A DNA stretch of 64,000 bases, taken from contig VWND01000009.1 in NCBI GenBank assembly GCA_009599575.1, positions 372,001 through 436,000 of the forward strand, given 5' to 3'. The DNA is from Blumeriella jaapii. Its lineage: Eukaryota > Ascomycota > Leotiomycetes > Helotiales > Drepanopezizaceae. Positions 44,775 through 55,729 of this stretch are shown one piece after another. Below the pieces are notes generated by a model that saw only the letters and a program-made list of their open reading frames with translations, ran no database searches and was not told the origin of the DNA. Numbering within the stretch: position 1 is the stretch's first letter; each line of letters begins with the position of its first letter. The position numbers and the translations under genes are program-made.

Positions 44775-47499
44775 CGTACGGTGGAATTCTCGGATCGGGC
44801 GGTGCGTCGTCGATGTCCCACTCGCTCGGCCCTCACTCCATGCCAGGGCTGTCGGGTCAGTCAGTGCATTCATTCATGGGGTGCGGTGTATGTGCTTTGT
44901 ATGTGCTTCTATTCCGGTCTCCCGTCTACAGAGATGGCCTCCCTACCGCGACCGTACAGTAGGTTTGGGGGATCCCATGTTTTGTTTTGCCATGCTCCTG
45001 ATTCGTGCTTCGGTGGCGAGCTGAGCACAATGTTCCGCCACGTCTTGATTCGACTTGGCTGCCGACGTCGTTGCTTGTCTCGCCCTCTGCCCGAGTCAGA
45101 CACGGCCGACGGCGTACGTCAGCCCGGCCCAATTCAATTTCCCAGATGCCGTCTCGCGAGCCTCACTTGCAGGTGCCACTTTGGCGCCAGAGTCAGATGT
45201 ACATACAGAACAGTATGAGCACCCAGGATGGAGAGATGTGTACAGATAGGTACTGTACATACATATGTACTGTACAGACAGCACATGACTATCCGATGAC
45301 GACGATGAGCCAGGCCTGTGTCCGGAGAGAAACGCGATGAGATCAGATATCCGTCTCAAGAGAAGTCTCACGGAGAGCGGGATGCAGAGTTCCTGGTGTG
45401 TGAGCATTCAATACACGCTCTTGGAGCTGTACTGTGCAGTAAGATTCCTCGTCCTGCGTTCACCTCATCCAGCTCCATGAATGTCTGTCTATTGAGCCCC
45501 TGCGTTATGCTGTATTTTCTGTACTGTACAGTACAGTACAGTATATTTCTAGACCGTACACATGGCACCGTACAAACACAGCTCCATTGTCTTGCGAGAT
45601 CCCACGATCACTAGCCCCCGGAGATCCATGCTCGAGTCTTGTTTCGGTTCTACATCGCGCTTGAAATGAAAAAGGCAATCGATCTGATGGGCGTGCATAG
45701 GATGGTGGTCTGTTAGTCCACAGGTCACGCTTCTGGCACGTGTGGCCCCGGCACTTTCCCAATACATTCGTGACTGAGAAAAGCTCCCTTCTTCAAACAC
45801 TGTACAGTACTGTATGTACACAGTACAAGCCGGTTGGAAAAGGGAATCCTCGGGCTGTGTCCTAAACCCTACCCCTAACCCTGCACGCTGCTGGCACGGC
45901 TCTATCTGAGGCCTATCCAACCGTCACCCGCCGAGGTTCATCCCCGGAGCGTCTACCACCGCATCGGCATCGAACATTCCGCACCGAAATTCGCAAATCT
46001 CACTCGCAAATGACTGTCGTCCACGCGCCCGATCGCAATCAGCAGATAGCCCGGGCACTTCTTTCCCTGATCTTTCCCTGATGCCTGCCGTGGAGAATTA
46101 CATGGCAAGGGGCGGCTGTTACCAACGCTGCTGCGCCCGGTTGAGACTCGTGGTGGTTCGAACAGGAAGTACTGTACGTACAGTACAGTAGATATTGTAC
46201 ATACATACTGTACATACCTACATACTGTACATACTGTACATACTGTACAGTACAGGCATCTACAAATCACAAGCGAGCTGAAAACAACAACACGATAAGT
46301 CAGCCCAAGGAAATTGAACGTGCTTCTTCCGACCTGGACGAAGATCAATCAATCTTACAGCATATTTGAAATTTGGTCACCAATTTCATTCGCGTTCGTG
46401 AACGATCCAAATCGAACAGACAGCACGTGCTATCTGACAACCAAGTACATACAAAGCATGAGCTGCGGTCGATACAGAGTGGCAACGAGCGTTACGAAAT
46501 CTTCCGGAGATACAAATCGAACTATGTATGCAACGGATCATCGGGCCGCTCTGATACGTGACGTCTGGGTGTTGCTATTTCGGGAGGCATACGAGAGTTT
46601 ACGCCGTGTACCTGAGGCTAAAACGCGAAGACGCAAATTCAATGCACGATGCAAGAGACATCTGCTCGACTGGCCGGTCAACGTCAACCAACCATCCGAA
46701 TGACACCGCCGGCCACTTATCTAATGGGAACTGCTGGCTCGCGATGGCGGGTGTGTTTTGCGACTGCGAACCGCTCGCGGATAAATCAGCGTACAGCGAA
46801 CCGGATGTCAAGACCTACGCGGTTGTGACATTTTCCCGGGAAACCATTCGACCTTCCACGGTACAGTAATCGACATGTCGAACCCGACGATTTGGGTGGA
46901 GTCTCTTCTTGACGCATGGAATCATGGCATTTATGCTACAGCATGTACGAAGTCATACAAGAGAAGTCTGGATCAAGCTCAAAGCATGAATTGAGTTAGG
47001 CTCAACTCTGTTCGAATACGAGCTGGGTGCAAAGCCCGGACGTGTAAATCTCCCGCAAGCTCTCTCTGGAAAGCCGCAAACCTCTATATACCAAACCAAG
47101 ACGGCCGGTGAATTTGTCCCATGAGCGTCTTGCTTGGCCGTCGCCCCAAACACCTGCCCACGACCCCTTTCGCGAGTGATCTGGTCAGGGGCGCCTGTCG
47201 TCGTGGTGTCTATTTCCAACCTGCGAAAGTTGGGGAACTCCATTTATACCGAAACCGACAAGCCTGTTATCGACAGAGGACCCTGTCGTCAAAACACCTA
47301 CCGAAACCTTCATGGATTGGTGGACAAATCGATACGCTCGCCCTCGTGTTCAGACTTGCGGCAGTCCTGTGTCGAAGATCCACAGCACTTGGCCGCCTTG
47401 GCGATCCAGCAAAGGTGCGAGCAGCTTCACCTTATATTAGAACGTCCTCTGCTCGACATCTGGCGACCCCTCCTGCAAGCAAACCGCTTAACACCCATC
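44775..47499. other. Intergenic region with GTACTGTACAGTAC palindromes
   Basis: About 2.7 kb with no supported gene. It has several clusters of GTACTGTACAGTAC-type palindromes (about 45240-45275, 45520-45545, 45800-45820, 46170-46255 and 46860). The stretch CCTAAACCCTACCCCTAACCC near 45861 resembles a few telomere-type repeats. The longest frame (46314-46703, plus) has no recognisable features. The last ~400 bases are the promoter side of the GH43 gene. Confidence 0.6.
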
Positions 47500-48575
47500 A
47501 TGTTCGTCTCGTCTGTCGCGCAGTTGTGCTGAACTGCTTAAGTGCTGTCGCGGCCTTGGCCCACTCCAACCCAGAGCATCCCGAGAAGAGCCTCGACGCT
47601 CGTCAGGCGCCGCTCAAGTACGAGGGATACGCCTTTTTCTACTTCACGGGCAATTCGAGGGCCGGCGAGAACATCTTCATCGCCGCCTCTCAGGGGAACG
47701 ACATTCTGCAGTGGCAGGAGCTCAACGGGGGACAGCCGATCCTCAAGTCCACGCAAGGCACCAAGGGCTTGAGAGACCCCTTCATCATCCGCTCTCACGA
47801 GGGAGACAAGTTCTTTCTCATCGCCACCGATCTCTCCATCGGCTCCGGCACCAGCTGGGGAGAATCGATCAGGCAAGGGAGCCTGTACCTCGAGATCTGG
47901 GAATCGCCCGACTTGATAACCTGGTCGGAGCAGCGACATGTGCTGGTGTCGCCGCCCACGGCGGGAATGACCTGGGCCGCGGAGGCCTTCTTCGACGCCG
48001 CAAGCAACAGCTATTCCGTCTATTGGGCCAGCAACCTCTACGGCGCGAACGACACGGAGCACACGGGCAAATCCTACCAGCGCATGATGATCGCCACGAC
48101 CACGGACTTTGTCACCTTCGACACGCCCGAGGTCTGGCAGGACGCGGGCTCCGGCCGCATCGACTCGACGGTCCTCTTCGACCAGGATGTGTACTACCGC
48201 TTCACCAAGGACGAGGGCAGCGTCACGGGCTGCACCGACATCCTCCAGGAGAGCTCGACGGACTTGCGGGCGGGCCTGAAGGACTGGACGCTCGTCGCCT
48301 CGTGCATCGGCAACAAGGCCGGCACGAAGGCCGTCGAGGGCCCGACCTCGCTCAAATCCAACCCGGGCGACGCCAACGGGGAGAAGTATTTCCTCTTTGT
48401 CGATGAGTACGGCGGCCGCGGCTACATCCCCTTGGAGACCGCTGATATCGCCAAACCGAGCTGGAAGGTGTCGGCCTCGTACAGCCTACCGAAGAGTCCT
48501 CGCCATGGTACGATCATCCCCGTCACGAAGGCAGAGCTCGAGGCGATTACAGCCAAGTATGGAAAGAAGCCCTAG
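47500..48575 (+). CDS. Secreted GH43 family enzyme, 5' frame break
   Basis: The GH43 domain is in one frame to the stop at 48573-48575: YEGYAFFYFTGNSR, ENIFIAASQGNDILQW, GTKGLRDPFIIRS, FFLIATDLSIGSG, MTWAAEAFFDAASNSYSVYWASN, QRMMIATTTDFVTFD and GRIDSTVLFDQDVYYRFTKDE. The RDPF and AAEAF motifs fit the GH43 modulating Asp and acid Glu. GH43 enzymes cut arabinan or xylan side chains; this type resembles fungal arabinosidase-like proteins, but the substrate cannot be read from sequence. The best start is ATG 47500 (MFVSSVAQL), a signal-peptide start, but it is one base out of frame with LNCLSAVAALAHS that follows. The only in-frame ATG upstream (47121) gives an implausible 130-residue leader. So an indel, or a missed small exon, near 47523 is likely. 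Confidence 0.8.
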
Positions 48576-50680
48576 ACGGGCCTCTTCGGCATCTGGCATG
48601 GCCAGCGTACGATTTGGCCTGGCGCATTGGAAGGGGGGTTCTTCCCTGTCATCTAGGGCTAAGGTTGGGTCTATCTTCTTTGAATTGATGTATTTTTTTC
48701 CGCTTCTGCTCATCGTACTATTGCCCGGATTGTGAATTTTTTGGAATGATGTTTGACCAATCGTTGTTTTGCATCTCAACCCTCCCGTGTGCTGCTTGTC
48801 GGATGCTCGGTGAAGGCTCCCCCAAAGCTCAGGTATGAACAAGTGTACACTCGCAGTGTGAGGCCCTTCGCTACCTATGCTTCTTACGCAGTCACGGTCT
48901 CCAGCCGTACCTCTTGATGGGTTCTTTTCCTTTCTTTTCCTTTCTTTTTTTTTTCCTTTCTTTTCTCTCTCCACCACTCGCTGGACCAGCAGAACAACAC
49001 ACCGCAGCTGTCTTGGCGTCACCTCGTTACAACCCTCTAGCTACTACCCATCAGCGAATCCTTCTCATTCCTCAACCACCCCACCCCGGGCCGACGTGAC
49101 ATCGCTCATCTCTCGCCTGACGAAGCCAGCTACTTCGACAGAGCCACCAAACACGCCGTTTGGATTTGAGGCAACAACGCTGGGTACCTACCTACCTAAG
49201 TAGTACGCCGGAAACCCAGCGTCACAGCCACGTACATGTAGCAGTCAGCGCGCCTTCCCCCTTCGTGTCCCCGAAAACCAACCATACACACAACGGCTCC
49301 TCAGTCCCGCCCAAGAACTGTCAACCACATCTTCCTCTCCATCCCAGTCGCCACACTTGCCAACGAGTTGTCGAGGCTAAGCCGCATCGTAGGACTCGCG
49401 GGCAACGCTGCTCGCCGCCGTCTTTCCCGCGCCGAAATGCCACGCCGACGAGTGGGAATCAGACATCGCCAGACACAGAACCATTTCGATCCTCCCTTGC
49501 CATGTCGTGCCTGGGCATTCAAGCACCTTTGTCTATACGGTAGCAGTGCTACCTCGCTTTGATGCATCTCCGTTAAAACGATGGACGAGGCCGTACGCGG
49601 CTTTCACGGTACAGGATAGTGCGAAGGGCCACAGGAGCAGCGGTTGCGACGGCGCTGATAGCAGCGGAAACACTAACCAACGGTGGAGCTTTGCATCTTG
49701 GATGATTGGACCTGGACCGAACAGGCAAGATTTGCATTTAGATTGCGCGCTGGGAAAAATCGTTTCGCTTATGTTATATATATACATATAGTACATATAC
49801 GCGAGCAGGAAACCCTCCCCCAGTCTGGAGATTAGCTGGCATAACGAATGGTCTTCTTGACTTTATCTAGTCTAGCAGACAGTCACAAACAAAAGTACAG
49901 TAATAGCACCTATCTACCTAGGTACCTTACCTACGGTAGGGATCGATGGGTTATCCCGCCGTCAAAGGTATCCCAGCAATCCAGCTTCTTGATACAAAGC
50001 TCGCTTCCCGAATAACACCACCACGGAATCCGCACCTCGCCTGTCGGGGAAAGGCTCCAGTCGCGGGTCCACCGGCCAAACCTCTCTTTGGCAAATACGC
50101 TTTCCACAATATCCCTATTGTGAGGACCAGCTTCCTATTGAGTACATCAACTGAAGCAAGAAGCCTTGCTCTTTCCCCTCGTCCCCTTCCCGCTGCTCTG
50201 TGGTTTTCATTCTGTTTTTCTTCGGACCCCTTTTCCGGTTGAGAGGGGAGGGGGGGGAGCCGTGTTTTGGTCGTCGAGCGCGGGGGGAGGGAGAGGACCG
50301 TGTCGGGTTTTAGTGCGGTTTGCTCAGATGCTTTTTCTGCTCTTTCTGCTCTTTCTGCTCTTTCTGCTCTTTCTGCTCTTTCTGCTCTTTCTGCTCTTTC
50401 TGCTCTTTCTGCTCTTTCTGCTCTTTCTGCTCTTTCTGCTCTTTTCTGCTCTTTCTTTCTGCTCTTTCTGCTCTTTCTGCTCTTTCTGCTCTCTTCTGCT
50501 CTCTTCTGCTCTTTCTGCTCTTTCTGCTTTCTTTATTCTTTCTGCTCTTTCTACTTTTTCTGCTCTCTCTGCTCTCTCTGCTCTCTCTGCTCTCTCTGCT
50601 CTCTCTGCGCTTTTTCCGCTTGACTCGACAGTCTATGCGACCCAAAGAAACACTCAGCTTCAACAGCTTTGACATTCTGA
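48576..50680. other. Intergenic region with pyrimidine tracts
   Basis: About 2.1 kb without a supported gene. It holds a CTTTTC/CCTTTC pyrimidine tract (48925-48985), TACCTACCTA motifs (49188 and 49910-49935) and a 9-nt minisatellite (annotated separately). Long frames at 48877-49543 and 50166-50685 are low-complexity or repeat artefacts. Confidence 0.6.
50328..50610. repeat. TTTCTGCTC minisatellite
   Basis: About 30 near-perfect copies of a 9-nt unit (tctgctctt), with later 10-nt and CTCTCTG variants up to about 50610. It makes artefactual Leu/Ser and Arg/Glu frames in several frames. A shorter ctctctg run lies at about 50925-50950. Confidence 0.95.
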
Positions 50681-50689
50681 ATTAATTTG

Positions 50690-50905
50690 AAAATGGCTTT
50701 ACGACCACAATGGAGAATCACCCCGCCTGTAAAAGAAGGGCTCAAATAGCGGACCATTTGTCATACATTTCTTTTACATAACTGCTTTTTCGAAGGTCTT
50801 TTATATATTAAAATCCCCAGCTTAGCACGTTTTTAATGCCCTGCGGGAGGCTTAAGATGGCGCAGTTTCACTGCCCCCTCTAGACGTTAAATAATATCAT
50901 CATCA
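50690..50905. repeat. Duplicated module X, copy 1
   Basis: Contains GTAAAAGAAGGGCTCAAATAG, a tctt-aaat-actgctttttcgaaggtctt stretch, CCCAGCTTAGCACGTTTTTAATG, GGGAGGCTTAAG and TAGACGTTAAATAATATCATCATC. The same series, diverged, appears near 51700-51830, 51845-52040 and 54515-54735. It seems to be part of the duplicated segments that carry the secreted peptide genes, but this copy lacks the gene. Confidence 0.65.
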
Positions 50906-51699
50906 TTATTATTTGCTCTCTCTGCTCTCTCTCTGCTCTCTCTGCTGCTGTTATGGTATCTTCTGCTTTTGCTCTTACCGTTCCTTCCATTTGCGTAGGG
51001 GTACGTGGGAAGGGGTAGGGGGGGGGGGATGGGGAGGATGAGGTGCTATGTTGACTTTTCGACGAAAAAGGAAAAAGAACAAACCTGGCGGAGCCGAGGA
51101 AACCTGGGTGTAGAAGTGTTTACACAGTACGCAGAGGGAAATATCACAGAACAATTATTCGCAGAGAACTAAGTGACTTGCGAGGAAGGCCTTTAGATAT
51201 CTCTTGAAACCTTAACAGGGTTTCTAGCCAGTATACTTGCACATGACGCACGAGTGGTTTGTATCGCTATCCGTCATTTGTATCGCTATCCGTCATGCCG
51301 TTATAAATGAATGTTTTCCCCCTCGATTCATTAATACGTGCCCTATTTTCCGACCGAAACACCAACCGGCAGCTCCGGCAGGTAGTTAGAATTGCCACTT
51401 GTGTCCTCCCCAGACAGTCGGGTGTCTTTTTATCTTGGGGGCGCAAGCCCATTCCATCTTTCGGTTTCTGGACACGGGCTTTTGGACCTTGCTTTTCTTT
51501 CTTCTGTCTTTCTTCTCCTTTTCTTCTGGGCCTATTGGCCATACCACTCCGCGTTTACATGCGATCGACAGACCGTGTATTCGTGGCCGGTGCCGTACGC
51601 ATAATCCCTGGGCTTCACCCTCGAGCTTTACGCTTGTAAAAGGCGGCGAAGGGCGCAGTTGACAGCAGCAGTGGCTGTAACAATACGAATTGCTTTCGG

Positions 51700-51799
51700 G
51701 GTCGTACGTTGTATTTAAAGCCTTAGCTTAGCACGTCTCCGTACCCCTTGGGAGGTCCTAGGAAGGCAGCCTATCGGCTGCACTCCACTAGACGTAAAT

Positions 51800-51832
<33 letters not shown>

Positions 51833-52040
51833 AGTAGGGCTTCAAGCCATCAACGAGGGTCACCTTTTGAAATCCATCGCAAAGCAATTCATATGTAAAA
51901 GAAAGGTTCAAACAGTGGATATCTATTACGTTTTCCTCTTACACGACTGCTTTGTGGAAGGTCATGTATAGGTAGAGAAATCACTATCTTACTGTACATA
52001 GCACGTTTCTGATCCCTTACGGAAGGTTGGAGGTAACTCG
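51700..52040. repeat. Duplicated module X, copies 2 and 3
   Basis: Two adjacent, diverged copies: one around 51700-51830 (AGCTTAGCACGTCTCCGTACC, GGGAGGTCCTAGG, TAGACGTAAATCACTACTACTAC), the other around 51845-52040 (GTAAAAGAAAGGTTCAAACAG, actgctttgtggaaggtc, AGCACGTTTCTGATCCC). The second leads directly into the first secreted peptide gene. Confidence 0.6.
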
Positions 52041-52185
52041 GGTTTATTGGCCTACAATATTGACGATCGATCTTGTCCCTCTCAAATTGTCGGTATCCAA
52101 TGCTGCATGATAAACAATCCGATTCTCAGTTCAAAGCATAGGCCTGCCCGCCAAATAGCTGGATTTTTCCGCTCAGCCCGATTTT

Positions 52186-52422
52186 CTAATTCTTCCACGG
52201 TCCGTCCGACCCGCATTTTGTGCAAGAGAGATTAACGCAACGGGCTATATAATGGGGATTGCACTTTTTGTTATAGTATCTGTTAGCATTGCTATTTTGT
52301 TAACAAAGATTTTAATATTAACGTACGCGGCAATCTGAGTCGGACTTGCATGGAAGACCAGCAGCAGCATTTTGAGCAACGTAGCCTAATGCAGCTAAGA
52401 ATATAACGATAGGGAATCGCAT
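52186..52422 (-). CDS. Small secreted six-cysteine peptide, copy 1
   Basis: Two exons (52422-52327, 52263-52186) around a 63-nt intron with GTACGT donor, GCTAAC branch site and AAAAAG acceptor; 57 residues. The signal peptide begins MRFPIVIFLAALGYVAQ and ends near AAA-GLP. The mature part has six cysteines as CKSDSDC-R-C-x7-C-x4-C-x2-C, ending GSDGPWKN. The splice sites, intron position and Cys spacing are the same in the paralogues at 53.2-53.4 and 54.9-55.1 kb. Such short, Cys-rich secreted proteins are typical of effector or knottin-like peptides; the CxSDxDC start resembles some plant and animal defensin-type peptides, but homology cannot be claimed. Expression is untested. Its neighbours are other duplicated modules and transposon debris. 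Confidence 0.82.
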
Positions 52423-52679
52423 ATTAAATAGAATTTGGATTGGTATTTGAAAGTAAAGCTTTGTGAATAACAGAAAAACTGATGTCTGGTTAAAGAAAAT
52501 GGAAATGCGGAATTGCTGTCTTTTTATCTTGTTTGATGATTCTAATATTGAAACAGACGCCATGTTATTTTTAAACTCTGTTTGATTTGCATGAATAATA
52601 TGGTTTCAGAAAGAAAATTACTTTTCTTCTGACTTTTCTTTTGCATGAAGAGGTACATGGGGTTAAGCAATGTTTCTTA

Positions 52680-52875
52680 CCAAAAGTAAGGGTAAGCTGA
52701 ATTTGCTCCAATCGGGTAATCACGCAACTTTCGGAAAGCCTTTATGAAATACGAAAAAAGTAAAAAAAGTAAAAGATACGAACAGAGCTTTGAATTTGGT
52801 TCAAATCATTGAAAAGATACTACGCAACGCAACGAAATAGCTTTAGCAATGGCTTCAGCTTCTAAAAGCCTTTCT
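52680..52875 (+). repeat. Duplicated upstream module Z, copy 1
   Basis: Contains CCAATC-GGTAATCACGCAACTTTCGG, a run of AAAAAGTAAAA, and acgcaacgcaacg followed by ATGGCTTCAGCTTCT. The second copy lies at 55575-55755 upstream of the third peptide gene. The ATG starts a short frame that soon loses similarity to the longer one at 55730. Confidence 0.6.
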
Positions 52876-53185
52876 TGTCGTAACTTGAAAATACTACTTT
52901 GTAAGGTAAAGCATGGTCTCCACACCCCTTGGTTTTGGTTAGGAACATCAGTTGACCGATGTACCTCTGTAATATATGAAACAAGGTGCCATTTTGTGGT
53001 GTAAAACTCAGTAGATCTGCCCGCCAAGTAGTTGGATTTTCCGTGGTAATGCTTTACTGTAACAGGCCATTCTGTCCCAGCTCCCTTTCTACCCCTTATC
53101 CTATGCCCTCTCCTGACGTAACACAATATCATCATCATCATCCCCTCCTACCTCCGCTTAGCCCGGTTTGCTAATTCTTCCACGA

Positions 53186-53400
53186 TCAGTCTCTTGTGCA
53201 CTCGGTGCAAACTACATTATCGCAATAGGAGTGTTCTTTGTAAGGGCACTTTTTTAGTGTTTGTTAGCGTTGCTATTTTTGCTTCAAAGTAAATATTAAT
53301 AACGTACGTGGCAATCTTTGTCGGAATTGCAAAGAGTAGCAGCAGCATTTTGAGCAACGTAGCCTAACGCAGCGAGAAAGACAACAATAGGGAATCGCAT
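53186..53400 (-). CDS. Small secreted six-cysteine peptide, copy 2 (short tail)
   Basis: Two exons (53400-53308, 53248-53186), 59-nt intron with the same donor and branch site; 51 residues. The signal peptide reads MRFPIVVFLAALGYVAQ. The mature part has the same Cys spacing (CNSDKDC-H-C-x7-C-x4-C-x2-C), then TRD and stop. Compared with copy 1, the GGA codon of the GPW ending has become TGA, and the old ending WKN and its stop lie just downstream. All six cysteines are kept, so the peptide could still fold. Same orientation as the other two copies. Confidence 0.8.
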
Positions 53401-53935
53401 CTTAAATAGTTATTGGATTGGTATTTGAAAGTAAAGCTTTGTAAATAGTAGAAAACTGATGTCTGAACAAAATGGAAAAGAAGTGGTAATGCGGGATTGC
53501 TGTCTTTATATTTTGTTTAACGATTTTGACATTGTGACGAACCCCATGTTACTATATTTTGTTTGGCATACCAAAAAAAAAAAAACGGTTTCAAAAAGAG
53601 AGATTCTTTTTCTTTTGCACCATATACAAAACGATATGCCATGTTTTTTTAGGTGTGGAACTTTTATAAATTTCGTATAATCCTTGGACGTGTCTCATGT
53701 TATGTATCATGATGTAAGATATAAGATCAAGATACTCCTGCTCCTGAAGGTGGTAAAACAAAAATACTTCGTACACAATGTACACAGTACATACTGTACT
53801 ACAGTACTGTGTATAGTGATGTAATCTCAAATCCTGGTCCATGATTACAGTAGCTTTCCCGTTTCACTTCAAGTACAGTATGAGTTGATTGATTTGTGTT
53901 GCTATATTTTTGATGTAACGTGTTAGCCACGTGAC

Positions 53936-54110
53936 TGGTTGTCTTAACGACCGGTCCGAGTAGCCATGCACGCCCTGTAAGGGCGCATACAATCCTTTTA
54001 ATTAATACTACTTTAAGTCAACCAACACGCATGGTATGCATTTATTGCTTCTCAACTCTCCCTACTGATAAACTACTCCTAGCAACAAGTGGGTAGTACA
54101 ATTTATAATT
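53936..54110 (+). repeat. LTR-like segment, low confidence
   Basis: Starts TGTTAGCCACGTGACTGG, is GC-richer than its surroundings, and contains a short hairpin-like GCCCTGTAAGGGC. It may be a solo LTR of a copia-like element, but no end, duplication or partner was found. Confidence 0.22.
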
Positions 54111-54115
54111 CTTTT

Positions 54116-54163
54116 TTGGCTGCAAAAGGGGGATGCAGATACCTTTTGCATCCAACTGTACAA
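54116..54163. mobile_element. Degenerate Tc1 terminal repeat remnant
   Basis: TTGGCTGCAAAAGGGGGATGCAGA and CTTTTTGCAT-like sequence followed by CCAACTGTAC matches the right end of the Tc1 element at 44725-44772 (TTGGCTGC, G run, TGCAGAGACTTTTTGCACCC, TACTGTAC). It is an isolated, mutated terminus. Confidence 0.6.
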
Positions 54164-54514
54164 ACTGTACTGTACTGTACCCCCTTTCAAACAGAACCAG
54201 CCGTAGAATAATGCACAGACGTAGAACCAATTTTATTTCACGCAAGTACATAACAGTACCATAGTATTGGTTAGCATCACGGGTAGGTGATACAGGGAAA
54301 AGACTAGTCTTAAATCATGGGTTGAAATCTGTACGCCTTTCTGCTAACTTTGCGAGTGCGGGAATATAGGGTGGTGGTGCGCGTATGCTAGTGCGTGCAT
54401 TAACAAGTGACCCTGATATCACCCGACCTCAGCGTGACCCCCTACTGGGTATTCCCACAGTATCTTTACTCTTTTTGAAACGTATATACCTTGTAATCTT
54501 CGAAATCATCGAGG

Positions 54515-54735
54515 GTCATTTCACGAACATAAAGGAGAACCATCCGGCCTGCAGAGGAAGGGCTCAAATAGCGGGCCTATCGGCTAAACTTTTCTTTTAA
54601 ATCACTGCTTTCTCGAGGGTCTTTTTTTGGATGTTAAAATACCCAGCTTAGCACGTTTCCAATGCTCCATGGGAGGCTTGAGGTGGTTTTTTACCCTCCT
54701 GAAGTTGAACAATATCATTATTGTTGTCTTTATCA
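54515..54735. repeat. Duplicated module X, copy 4
   Basis: GCAGAGGAAGGGCTCAAATAG, ctttcttttaaatcactgctttctcgagggtc, CCCAGCTTAGCACGTTTCCAATG, GGGAGGCTTGAGG and GAAGTTGAACAATATCATT: the same order as at 50.7 kb. It is followed by the third peptide gene. Confidence 0.65.
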
Positions 54736-54918
54736 CACCATAGTATCTGATATTCCAACTAAAGCATAGGGCTGCCCGCCTAATAGAAGTCGCTGGATTT
54801 GTTTGTGGTAATGCATCAATTGGCCAACTAATCCCAACTTTCCAGTTTCACTGCCTTTTCAAGACGTTTAAAAATTTCATCATCATATCCCTCCCCACTT
54901 TCCGGTCAGCCCGACATG

Positions 54919-55147
54919 CTACACCCACGGACCGTCGTAAGCGCAAGTGGTGCAGCGTCCACCATCGCACTCAGATGAGAATTCGGCTTGACACTTTTTA
55001 ATATTTGTTAGTATTGCTATTTGATTTTAATATAGATCTTCAAAAGTAACGTACCGAGCAGTCTGAATTGCTCGAGCATGCAAAAGCAACAGCGTTTTGG
55101 GCAAGATAGCCTATCGTAGCGAAAAAGAGAACGATAGGGAATCGCAT
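54919..55147 (-). CDS. Small secreted six-cysteine peptide, copy 3
   Basis: Two exons (55147-55055, 54993-54919), 61-nt intron with GTACGT donor, ACTAAC branch site and AAAAAG acceptor; 55 residues. The signal peptide is MRFPIVLFFATIGYLAQ. The mature part is CSSNSDC-S-C-x7-C-x4-C-x2-C followed by AYDGPWV. The DGPW tail is shared with copy 1. Mature parts differ strongly in the non-cysteine residues while signal peptide and splice sites stay alike, as in diversifying effector families. It lies about 825 bases from the start of the retroelement block. Confidence 0.82.
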
Positions 55148-55729
55148 ACTGAATGGATTTTGGAATGGAGTCTGGAAGTAAAGCTTTGTGAATGGTAGAA
55201 AACTGATGTTTGAACAGAATGTAGAAGAAGTGTATGATGCGGGATTGCCGCCATTTTAACCTATTTGATGATTCTTATAATGAACGCCACTTCACTGTTA
55301 AACTTTATACGGAATGCATAAATTGGACAGGCTCAGAAGAAACCTCTTGTTCTTTTGCAAAACAAATCATCTGTACGAAGTGCTATTCTTTTTCGGCGGA
55401 AAACTCATTAGCCATTTTACTTTACTGTACAGTACGAAGGTTGCATCCTCTACCATAGCAGAGTTCATCGGCACAATCCGACATACCTCGTGATTACAGT
55501 TTGTCTAAGTTTCGTACAATCCTTGATCGTGTTTAATACAATGTACACAGTCTATCGGTTAAGTATTATTCCTGGTCAAACAGGGATAATTTCACCTTAG
55601 CCCAATCAAGTAACAACCCAACTTCCGGTAAGCTTTCACGAAATACGACAAAATTACAATATAAGAAATACGGGCAAAATTTTCACACAATACAACGCAA
55701 TACAACGCAATACAACGCAACGCAACGCA
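55148..55729. other. Upstream region of peptide copy 3, duplicated
   Basis: Matches the region upstream of the other peptide genes in parts (TATTTGATGATTCT, tttcgtacaatccttgatcgtg, the module around 55575-55730 with acgcaatacaacgcaatac). It includes a TACTGTACAGTACG palindrome near 55425. No gene seen. Confidence 0.55.

Noticed and set aside
47121..47499. N-terminal extension of the GH43 protein
   Set aside because: The in-frame ATG at 47121 gives a ~130-residue leader without a signal peptide or family similarity; a signal peptide sits one frame away at 47500.
50166..50685. Frames with repeated FCSFCS or LSALSA
   Set aside because: Translation of the TTTCTGCTC minisatellite, not genes.
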